This document shows positions 34,952 through 41,973 of a stretch of 64,000 nt of DNA, in pieces. Source of the stretch: Pseudomonadota bacterium (GTDB lineage: Bacteria; Pseudomonadota; Alphaproteobacteria; Sphingomonadales; Sphingomonadaceae); NCBI GenBank assembly GCA_023416515.1, contig JAEZHP010000062.1, positions 1 through 64,000 of the forward strand, given 5' to 3'. The stretch's first letter is position 1; each line of letters starts with the position of its first letter. Position numbers and translations under genes: made by a program. Under the pieces are notes generated by a model. The model searched no databases. It was not told the DNA's origin and saw nothing but the letters and a program-made list of their open reading frames with translations.

Positions 34952-35679
34952 CGCACCGCTCCAGCCGCATCGACCTTGCGCGGCGGATTGCGAAGCGCAC
35001 CGGTGGGATCGGCGAGCTGGCCGCGGTCGAGCCGGATCATCTCCGCGCTCGGAACCGAGGTCAGCAGATGGAGATCGTGGGTCGCGACGATCACGGTCGT
35101 GCCGAGCTTGTTGAGCGCATCGAACAGGTGAATGAGGCGCTTGGCCATTTCCGGATCGACGTTGCCGGTAGGCTCGTCAGCCACCAGCAGCTCGGGCCGG
35201 GCGATGACCGCGCGAGCGATTGCCACGCGCTGCTGCTCGCCGCCCGACAAGGTCGCCGGCCTGGCACTGGCCCGGTCCGACAGGCCGACCCAGTCGAGCA
35301 TCTCGTTGACCGGGGTGGTGATGTCGCGCTCGTCGACCCCCGCCACCCTCAGCGGCAGAGCGACATTGTCGAACGCCGACAGATGCTGGACCAGTCGGAA
35401 TTCCTGGAAGACGACACCGATGCGCCGCCGGAAGCCTGGCAAACGCGAGCGCGGCATCGTCACGATGTCTTCGCCGAACAGGCGGATGAGGCCGCGGCTC
35501 GGGCGAAGCGCGAGATAGAGAAGCTTGAGAAGTGACGTCTTGCCCGCACCAGACGGCCCGGTGAGGAAGTAGAAGCCGCCGGTGCGAAGCGAGAAGGACA
35601 GGTCGGACAGCGTCTCCGCGCCCGTGCCATAGCGCAGCCCGACATTGTCGAACCGGACGATCGGGCCGGGAGCGTTCAC
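34948..35679 (-). CDS. ftsE: Cell division ATP-binding protein FtsE
   Basis: ABC ATPase partner of FtsX. Counting from the chosen GTG the 243-aa protein has IVRFDNVGLRYG at the start, Walker A GPSGAGKT (41-48), Q-loop VVFQEFRL near 90, ABC signature TLSGGEQQRVAIARA near 143-157, Walker B LLVADEPTGNVD near 167 and H-loop VATHD. The open frame reaches back to 35817, but that would add 46 unconserved residues and leave 4 bp to the divergent gene, whereas the family starts close to this GTG. First gene of a five-gene coupled operon. Confidence 0.92.
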   Translation of the reverse strand: MNAPGPIVRFDNVGLRYGTGAETLSDLSFSLRTGGFYFLTGPSGAGKTSLLKLLYLALRPSRGLIRLFGEDIVTMPRSRLPGFRRRIGVVFQEFRLVQHLSAFDNVALPLRVAGVDERDITTPVNEMLDWVGLSDRASARPATLSGGEQQRVAIARAVIARPELLVADEPTGNVDPEMAKRLIHLFDALNKLGTTVIVATHDLHLLTSVPSAEMIRLDRGQLADPTGALRNPPRKVDAAGAVR

Positions 35680-35821
35680 AGTGGGCTGATAACCTTCATT
35701 GCCGCCACCAATGGCATGCGGACCAATGGCCCTCAAGCGGCAGAAAAGCCCGCATTTGCTTGATGGTGTCCCCCGCCCGTGCTTAGAGGCCGGTATCAGC
35801 CGCAACAGGTGCCTCACGTAG

Positions 35822-36568
35822 ATGATCCTGACCTGCCCGTCCTGCCGGGCCCGCTACGAGGTTCCGGACAGCGCCGTCGGCGCCGGCGGCCGCAAGGTGC
35901 GCTGCGCCAAATGCCGGTTCAGCTGGGTGCAGGAGGCACCTGAGGAATCCTTGGCGCCGGGCGAGGCGGCGCTTCCGCCTAGGACTCCTGAGGCGCCTCC
36001 GGCCGTCGACCCACAGCTTCCTCCGCTCTCGGCAGTCTCTGAGCCCGAGCCCGAGCCCGAGCCCGAGCCGGAAATCGACGAGCCTGAGGAACAACCTTCC
36101 GAGGAATGGGCCGGCGACTACGAAGCAGCTGCCGAAGAAGAGCCGAGCCGGCCGCGCCGGCGGCGCTTCTGGCCGATCGCCGCAGTCGTCGCGGCATTGC
36201 TGATCGTCGGAGCCGCCGCCGCCCTCTACGCCTTCGGCTGGTCGGAGATCGGCCAGCGTCTCGGTTTTGCCTCGAACAACGCGGACAGGTTGGCGATCAG
36301 CGGCAGGGTGAGCCGCGAGCCGGGGCCGCCCAATACCGAGCTGCTCACCGTCACCGGCGAGATCCGCAATCTCACCGAGGAAGTGCAACGTGTGCCGCAG
36401 ATCCGCGCCGAATTGCTCGATGGCGGCGGCCGCGTCGTCTATTCCTGGTCGATCGCTCCGCCCCGCGCAGAACTCCAGCCGCGCGAGGCGGTGACCTTTT
36501 ACAGCGCCTCCACCGACGTGCCCCCGGGCGGCCAGAACCTCAATTTGAGCTTCGCGCCGCTGACCTGA
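35822..36568 (+). CDS. Zinc-ribbon (MJ0042-type) single-pass membrane protein
   Basis: A 248-aa protein. The N-terminal zinc ribbon has C5, C8, C28 and C31 (CPSC and CAKC) in the MJ0042/zinc_ribbon_5 pattern. An acidic Pro/Glu spacer with the repeat EPEPEPEPEPE follows (about 72-82), then a basic RPRRRRFW stop-transfer, one membrane helix (about 117-136), and a periplasmic DUF3426-like domain (about 155-248: LLTVTGEIRNLTEEVQRVPQIRAELLD). So the zinc ribbon is cytoplasmic and the beta-sandwich periplasmic. Divergent from ftsE, which hints at an envelope role; the function is unproven. It overlaps the convergent MATE gene by 29 bases. Confidence 0.82.
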   Translation: MILTCPSCRARYEVPDSAVGAGGRKVRCAKCRFSWVQEAPEESLAPGEAALPPRTPEAPPAVDPQLPPLSAVSEPEPEPEPEPEIDEPEEQPSEEWAGDYEAAAEEEPSRPRRRRFWPIAAVVAALLIVGAAAALYAFGWSEIGQRLGFASNNADRLAISGRVSREPGPPNTELLTVTGEIRNLTEEVQRVPQIRAELLDGGGRVVYSWSIAPPRAELQPREAVTFYSASTDVPPGGQNLNLSFAPLT

Positions 36569-37940
36569 TCGGTTGCGGTCGAACCTTCAGCACATAAGCG
36601 AAGCGCGCGAACTGAAGCACGGCGGTTACCAGCATTCCCATGCCGGCCGCCCAGGCGAGCCCGTTGGCGCCCCAGCCGCCGCGCACCAGCAACCAGCCAA
36701 GCCCGCCGGTGACCAAGAAGAAACCGACGATGCCGTTGATCCCGGCGCACACCTGCTCGTTCAATGACCTGAGCCCGGCGCCGAACAGATATTGAAGACC
36801 GTCGAAGATCAGGAATGACCCCATGATCGCGAGCATCGACGCGCCCGCCGCGAGCACCGCGGGGTCGTCGGAAAAAGGGGTCATCGCGGTCTTCGAGAAC
36901 AGCACGAGGAACAGCGAAAACACACCGATCACCGCGATCGACAGGCCCGCTGCGATGAGCGCGCGCGGCCAGGCCTTGTCCCGCTCGCCGGCGCCCACCG
37001 CGTTTCCGACCCGAACTCCGGCCGCCGAGGCGAAGCCGTAGGCGATCGCGAACAGGAGGTTGTGAAGCGCCAGCATCGCCTGGAAGGAGGCGGCGACCTG
37101 GTTGCCGAGCTGGGTCGAAAGAACGATCAGCCAGGCGAAGCCCGCCAGCTCGAGCGACGCCGCGACCGCTGGCACCGTTCCGAACCAGAGGAGGCGGGGA
37201 ACGCCGCGCGCCGCGCGCTTCCAGGCGGCAGCGGAGAGATCGCGGACGCCCCGCTCGGCGGCGTCCGACACGGTCCAGGCGAACAGGATCATGGCCGTCG
37301 CGCCGGCCCATGACGCGGTCACCGTTGCGTAAGCGGCGCCGACCGCGCCGAGGGCCGGGAGGCCGAGATGTCCGCCGACCCAGGCCCAGGCAAGCAGCGC
37401 ATTGACCGCCAGCATCCCGAGATTGACGATCATCACCCGCTTCGGCCGGCTGATCCCCTCGAGGAAATAGGAAGCAGCGAAGAAGGCGAGCTGCGCGGGA
37501 AAGGCCAGCGCCATCGCCTCCACGACAGGGGCAGACGGCGCCACCAGCGCAGGTTCGACGTCGATCAGGCGAAGCAGCGGGTAGGCCCACAGACCGAGAA
37601 TGACCGCGATCGCCATTCCGAGCGCGATCCCGAGCATCAGCCCCGAACGCAGATTGTCGCCAGTCTCGGCGAGCCTCTCCCCGCCGTCGGCCTGCGCCGT
37701 ATAGACGAGCACTCCGGTGAGCGACGAGATGCCGAGCACCACGGCGATCCAGGTCAGGGTGCGGCTCGCTCCCAAGGCCGCGAGCTCGTCGGTGCCGTAC
37801 TGGCCGACCACCGCGACATCGACGATCTGCATCAGAGTCCAGTTGAGCCCAGTCAGAACGATCGGCCAGGCGAGCGCCAGGATCCGGCCCGCCTCGGCGC
37901 GCACTTCGGAGGCGCTCAACTGGCTCAGGTTGTCCGGCAT
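36540..37940 (-). CDS. MATE family multidrug/Na+ antiporter
   Basis: A 466-aa membrane protein of twelve hydrophobic helices in two MatE repeats. ILALAWPIVLTGLNWTLMQIVDVAVVGQYGTDELAALG opens the first, the signature of the NorM/DinF group; QLGNQVAASFQAMLALHNLLFAIAYGFASAAGVRVGNAVGAG opens the second. Exports organic cations or drugs against Na+ or H+; substrate unknown. The ATG at 37940 gives a 47-bp divergent gap to pfkA; a start at 37976 would leave 11. The 3' end overlaps the zinc-ribbon gene by 29 bases. Confidence 0.9.
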   Translation of the reverse strand: MPDNLSQLSASEVRAEAGRILALAWPIVLTGLNWTLMQIVDVAVVGQYGTDELAALGASRTLTWIAVVLGISSLTGVLVYTAQADGGERLAETGDNLRSGLMLGIALGMAIAVILGLWAYPLLRLIDVEPALVAPSAPVVEAMALAFPAQLAFFAASYFLEGISRPKRVMIVNLGMLAVNALLAWAWVGGHLGLPALGAVGAAYATVTASWAGATAMILFAWTVSDAAERGVRDLSAAAWKRAARGVPRLLWFGTVPAVAASLELAGFAWLIVLSTQLGNQVAASFQAMLALHNLLFAIAYGFASAAGVRVGNAVGAGERDKAWPRALIAAGLSIAVIGVFSLFLVLFSKTAMTPFSDDPAVLAAGASMLAIMGSFLIFDGLQYLFGAGLRSLNEQVCAGINGIVGFFLVTGGLGWLLVRGGWGANGLAWAAGMGMLVTAVLQFARFAYVLKVRPQPIRSAARSSN

Positions 37941-37987
37941 GGCCGCCGCCGATAGACGAGGCCCGACTTGAGGCAAAGGAGTAGCGC

Positions 37988-39091
37988 ATGCGTATCGGCA
38001 TCCTCACCGGCGGCGGAGACGTGCCCGGCCTCAATGCCTGCATCCGCTCGGTAACCCTGTCGGCGGACGATCTCGGCTGGCAGGTGACCGGCTTCCGCCG
38101 CGGCTGGGAAGGCGTGATGGCGATCGATCCGAACGATCCGGCAAGCGTCGCCGCCCACTCGCTTCCGCTCGACCGCGAGGCGGTTCGCGGCATCGACCGG
38201 ATGGGCGGCACCATCCTCCACACTTCGCGGACCGACCCGCGCACTCACAAGGATGGCGATCAGACGAACCACGTCCTCGAGGTTCTCGACAAGCTCGGCA
38301 TCGACGCGATGATCACACTGGGCGGCGACGGGACCTTGCGCTTCTCCGCCCACCTCTCGGCTCAGGGGGTTCCGGTCGTGTCCGTGCCCAAGACGATGGA
38401 TAACGATGTCTACGGCACCGACTATTGCATCGGCTTTTCGACCGCCGTCAGCCGCTCGGTCGAGGCGATCAACGCGCTTCGAACTACGGTCGAAAGCCAC
38501 GAGCGGATCGGAGTCGTCGAGCTGTTCGGCCGCCGCTCCGGCGAAAGCGCCCTGCTCGCGGGCTTCCTTGCCCAGGTCGACCGGACCATCATTGCAGAGG
38601 TGCCTGCCGATCTCGACGTGCTTCTCCCCCTGCTCGCAGAGGACAAGGCCTCCAATCCCGCCGGCTATGCGATGTGCGTCATCTCGGAAGGCGCCCGGAT
38701 CGTCGGCGAGGACAATGGCGAGGATGTCGAGCGCTCAAAATCCGCGCTCGACCGCCGCGAGGTCGGCGTCGGCCAGCGTCTCGGCCGGGTGATCAACGAC
38801 CGGCTCGGCAGCGGAGCGGTCATCCAGGAGCTCGCTTATCTCATGCGCGCCGGCGAGCCCGACGCGATGGACCGAATGGTCGGTTTCGCGTTCGGCGGCC
38901 TCGCGGTGCAGCTCGTCCAGCAGGGCAGCGGTGGCCGAATGGTCGCGCTGAAGGACGGCAATTACTGCCACGTTCCGATAGGTACGCTGCTCGAGGGCCG
39001 CAAGAGCGTCGACGTCACCGGTCTCTACGACCCCACCCTCTATCGCGCCCGCCTGCTCCGCGTCGAAGGGATGCCGATGTTCTTGTATTGA
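37988..39091 (+). CDS. pfkA: 6-phosphofructokinase
   Basis: Phosphorylates fructose 6-phosphate, the committed Embden-Meyerhof step. The 367-aa protein has GILTGGGDVPGLN at the N-terminus, LGGDGTLRF (111-119), PKTMDND with the catalytic Asp138 (134-140), and GRRSGESALLAG near 178. At the two donor-selecting positions it has Gly115 (ATP type) but Lys135 (pyrophosphate type), so ATP is probable but not certain. ORF start ATG has AAAGGAG 6 bases upstream. Many sphingomonads rely on the Entner-Doudoroff route, so a PFK is notable. Confidence 0.93.
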   Translation: MRIGILTGGGDVPGLNACIRSVTLSADDLGWQVTGFRRGWEGVMAIDPNDPASVAAHSLPLDREAVRGIDRMGGTILHTSRTDPRTHKDGDQTNHVLEVLDKLGIDAMITLGGDGTLRFSAHLSAQGVPVVSVPKTMDNDVYGTDYCIGFSTAVSRSVEAINALRTTVESHERIGVVELFGRRSGESALLAGFLAQVDRTIIAEVPADLDVLLPLLAEDKASNPAGYAMCVISEGARIVGEDNGEDVERSKSALDRREVGVGQRLGRVINDRLGSGAVIQELAYLMRAGEPDAMDRMVGFAFGGLAVQLVQQGSGGRMVALKDGNYCHVPIGTLLEGRKSVDVTGLYDPTLYRARLLRVEGMPMFLY

Positions 39092-39121
39092 GGCTGCGTG
39101 AACAGAGTTTGCAAACGCGCA

Positions 39122-39150
39122 TTGCGCCCCGCCAAAGCCTTTGCTAGGGG
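39122..39150 (+). promoter_or_regulatory. Predicted promoter of tRNA-Leu
   Basis: TTGCGC (39122-39127) and TAGGGG (39145-39150) are 17 bases apart and lie about 50 bases before the mature tRNA. The shape matches those before rpmI and gltX. Confidence 0.4.
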
Positions 39151-39198
39151 CACCCGCCTACCAGGCGCCGCGGATTGACGGCGCCGTTTCCATGATGT

Positions 39199-39285
39199 GC
39201 GGTCGTGGCGGAACTGGTAGACGCGCAACGTTGAGGTCGTTGTGTCCGAAAGGACGTGGAAGTTCGAGTCTTCTCGACCGCACCA
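39199..39285 (+). tRNA. tRNA-Leu (anticodon GAG)
   Basis: An 87-base class II tRNA. The acceptor stem GCGGTCG pairs with CGACCGC (39275-39281), followed by discriminator A and an encoded CCA. The anticodon stem CAACG/CGTTG closes the loop TTGAGGT with anticodon GAG at 39233-39235, reading CTC and CTT. The long variable arm has a TGTCC-GAAA-GGACG hairpin, typical of Leu, and the T-loop is TTCGAGT. Confidence 0.97.
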
Positions 39286-39334
39286 TCATTTCTCCTGACA
39301 GAGCGAAGACACGCCCGGCTGGGCCACCCCGGTT

Positions 39335-39386
39335 GTCATCCCAGTGAGAGCCGGGATCTGGCCTCGCTTCGTTGCGCTGGGATGAC
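39335..39386. repeat. REP-like inverted repeat between tRNA-Leu and the APC permease
   Basis: GTCATCCCAG (39335-39344) and CTGGGATGAC (39377-39386) are perfect 10-bp arms around a 32-base centre that contains a further short inverted repeat. This is the TCATCCC/GGGATGA type of dispersed intergenic palindrome. It ends 36 bases before the permease ATG. Confidence 0.7.
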
Positions 39387-39422
39387 CTGCCTCGGACAAG
39401 CCCGCGGCATCGGAGATTTAGG

Positions 39423-40763
39423 ATGACGAACGAAGCCCTCGTGTCTCGCCCCCAGCCTCTGAAGCGCCCCTTCGGCTTCTGGGTGTGCCTTGCCCTCGTC
39501 GTCGGCAACATGATCGGCTCCGGCTTCTTCCTGATGCCGGCGACCCTGGCACCGTTCGGGTGGAATGGCGTCGTGGGGTGGGTAGTGACCAGCCTCGGTG
39601 CGCTGACCCTGGCCATCGTGTTCGGAAGCCTCGCCAGGGTGATGCCGCAGGCCGGCGGCCCCTACGCCTATTCGCGCGCGGCGTTCGGACCGTTCGCGGC
39701 GTTCGTGGTGGCGTGGAGCTATTGGGTGTCGATGTGGATCGGCAACGTCGCGATCGCGACCGGCGTAGTGGCGCCGCTCAGCACGATCGTTCCGGGGATC
39801 GCCGAGCATAGCGTGATCTGGACGCTCGCCATTGTCTGGCTGCTGACCGCGATCAACTGCTTCGGCGCCGCGGCGGTCGGCCGGATCCAGCTCGTCACCA
39901 CAATCCTCAAGATCCTCCCGCTCGGCGCGGTCCTCATCCTCGCCATCCTCGTTCTCACGCAGGGCGGCAGCAGCGAGGCGCCGCCGCTGCGCGCCGACAG
40001 CCTGACCTTTTCGGGCGAGCTGGGGATCGCCGCTGCGGCGACCCTGACCTTGTGGTCGTTCCTCGGCCTCGAATCGGCGACGGTACCGGCCGAGCGGGTC
40101 GCGGCGCCCGAGCGCAACATCCCTCGCGCCACCCTGATCGGCGTGCTCATCACCGGGATCCTCTACACGTTCGTTTGCTCGGCCGTGGCACTGCTCATGC
40201 CGACGGATCAGATCGCCAATTCGGGCGCGCCGATGGCGGACTTCATTGGCCGCCACTGGGGTGGGCCCGCCGCGATGCTGATCGCGCTGTTTGCCGCCAT
40301 CGCCGCGTTCGGCACCCTGAACGGCTGGATCCTGATGCAGGGCGAGCTGCCCTGGGCGATGGCCAGGGACGGAGTCTTTCCCACCTGGTTCGCCAAGCTG
40401 TCGAGTCACGGCACGCCGGTCCGCGCCCACATCACCGCGAGCCTCCTCGTCACCATCGTTCTAGTGCTCAATTCGGCGCGGTCGATGACCGATCTGTTCG
40501 GCTTCCTGATTCTGCTCGCTACCTGCGCGTCCCTGGTTGCCTATCTTGCTTCTTCACTTGCCGCTTTGAAGCTGAGGGTGGCGCGGAACAAGGCTGCTAT
40601 CTTCATGGTCGCTGCGCTGTTTTCCGCCTGGGCGATCTACGGCGCCGGCCGCGAAGCCGTGATCTGGGGGGTGGTCCTGATGGCGAGCGGCGTGCCGCTC
40701 TTTTTCCTCAGCCGCGGCTCCACCCCGGTGCCGGAGGTTGCTCCAGCCGCGCTTCAGGAATGA
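39423..40763 (+). CDS. APC family amino acid permease
   Basis: A 446-aa membrane protein with about twelve hydrophobic helices. The first has GNMIGSGFFLMPATLAPFG, the glycine-rich substrate-binding turn of the amino acid-polyamine-organocation family, and the sixth has LWSFLGLESATVPAERVAAPERNIPRAT. It most resembles arginine/agmatine or basic amino acid exchangers (AdiC/YjeH type), but the substrate is not certain. The ATG at 39423 lies just after GGAGATTTAGG. Its 3' end overlaps the convergent Rieske oxygenase gene by 56 bases. Confidence 0.88.
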   Translation: MTNEALVSRPQPLKRPFGFWVCLALVVGNMIGSGFFLMPATLAPFGWNGVVGWVVTSLGALTLAIVFGSLARVMPQAGGPYAYSRAAFGPFAAFVVAWSYWVSMWIGNVAIATGVVAPLSTIVPGIAEHSVIWTLAIVWLLTAINCFGAAAVGRIQLVTTILKILPLGAVLILAILVLTQGGSSEAPPLRADSLTFSGELGIAAAATLTLWSFLGLESATVPAERVAAPERNIPRATLIGVLITGILYTFVCSAVALLMPTDQIANSGAPMADFIGRHWGGPAAMLIALFAAIAAFGTLNGWILMQGELPWAMARDGVFPTWFAKLSSHGTPVRAHITASLLVTIVLVLNSARSMTDLFGFLILLATCASLVAYLASSLAALKLRVARNKAAIFMVAALFSAWAIYGAGREAVIWGVVLMASGVPLFFLSRGSTPVPEVAPAALQE

Positions 40764-41865
40764 GGCCACGCAAGCGGTCGGCGAAGTTTCGCAGCGACAC
40801 CTCGCTCTCGCCCAGCGGCCCCGGCCGGTAATAGCTTGACGTCATGCCTTGCTGCACCCGCCGGATCAGCGCGGTGTCCTCTTCGTTGACCCGCCGGTTG
40901 ATCCGCCAGTTGAGATAGCGCGCCGCCTTCATCTCGCGCCGCCCGTCCCGCACCGCATAGCTGATCTCGCGGACCAGCGTCTCGGTCGCCGAAACCGGCA
41001 CGAAGTGCATGAAGTCGACCTGATCCGGATAGAGGTCGATCGCCACGTTCGGCCATAGCTTGAAATAGAGCCAGCGGCGCTGGAGATGCGCCGGCAGGTG
41101 GTCGACCGGAGGAAGGAAGTGCTGATAGGCGCGCTCGGACGGCTTCGATGACGGCCGCTCGACGATGTCGCCGGCCATTCTGTCGACATGGGGCCCGGCT
41201 TCGAGGGCGTAATCGCCCCCGAACAGGCGGGTGAGGCCGGGATGGGCGACGGCGATGTGGAGGCCGTCCGAATAATTGTCGGCGACATTCTTCCAGTTGA
41301 CGTCGCGCGGCCGCAACGTGATCCGGCCGAGCGCTTGAAGCTCCTCGAACCGATAGGGGGCGACCTCCTCCTCATGCGGCGCCATCATCTCGGCGACGCT
41401 CGGGCCGCCGCTCTCCAACCGAACGAAGACGAAGCCGTGCCACAGCTCGAGCTCGACCGGGATCAGGCCCAACTCCTCGAGCTTGACGTCGCCGTAGCTG
41501 GCGCGCTCCGGCAATGCGATCAGCCGGCCGTCGCTGCCGTAGGTCCAGGCATGATAGGGGCAGGTCAGGCGCTTTGCGCAGCCCTCGACGCCGTCCACCA
41601 GACGCGACCCGCGGTGCCGGCAGACGTTGGCGAAAGCGCGCACGCGGCGGTCGGTGCCGCGGATGACGACGACACTATCGCCGAGCAGGTCAAGCGTCCG
41701 CCACTGACCGGCATCGGCGATGTCGCTGACATGGCAAACGATCTGCCAGCTCGGCCGGATCACCCGCGCCATCTCGACGTCGAAATATTCGGGGTCGTGA
41801 TAGAGCCACCCCGGCAGGCTCAGCATCTCCGCCATGCGCTTGGGACTAGCAGCGACCGGTGGCAA
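40708..41865 (-). CDS. Rieske non-heme iron oxygenase, alpha subunit
   Basis: A 385-aa ring-hydroxylating-type oxygenase. The Rieske [2Fe-2S] ligands are C82, H84, C102 and H105 (CRHRG and CPYHAW); the mononuclear iron site is D200-x2-H203-x4-H208 in NVADNYSDGLHIAVAHPG. Such enzymes hydroxylate aromatics or demethylate betaine- or carnitine-like amines. No reductase, ferredoxin or small subunit gene is adjacent, so the electron donor must come from elsewhere. An alternative ATG is 30 bases in (41835). Overlaps the permease gene at its 3' end. Confidence 0.88.
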   Translation of the reverse strand: MPPVAASPKRMAEMLSLPGWLYHDPEYFDVEMARVIRPSWQIVCHVSDIADAGQWRTLDLLGDSVVVIRGTDRRVRAFANVCRHRGSRLVDGVEGCAKRLTCPYHAWTYGSDGRLIALPERASYGDVKLEELGLIPVELELWHGFVFVRLESGGPSVAEMMAPHEEEVAPYRFEELQALGRITLRPRDVNWKNVADNYSDGLHIAVAHPGLTRLFGGDYALEAGPHVDRMAGDIVERPSSKPSERAYQHFLPPVDHLPAHLQRRWLYFKLWPNVAIDLYPDQVDFMHFVPVSATETLVREISYAVRDGRREMKAARYLNWRINRRVNEEDTALIRRVQQGMTSSYYRPGPLGESEVSLRNFADRLRGLIPEARLEQPPAPGWSRG

Positions 41866-41973
41866 AGTCGCGCCAGACGACTTCGTTTCCCTTCTGCCGT
41901 GGTTAAGAATTGGCTGCTAAGGCTGGCGCCGTCGCTTGTGGGGGCGAGCGGCATTCCTTACGCTAGGATCTAG

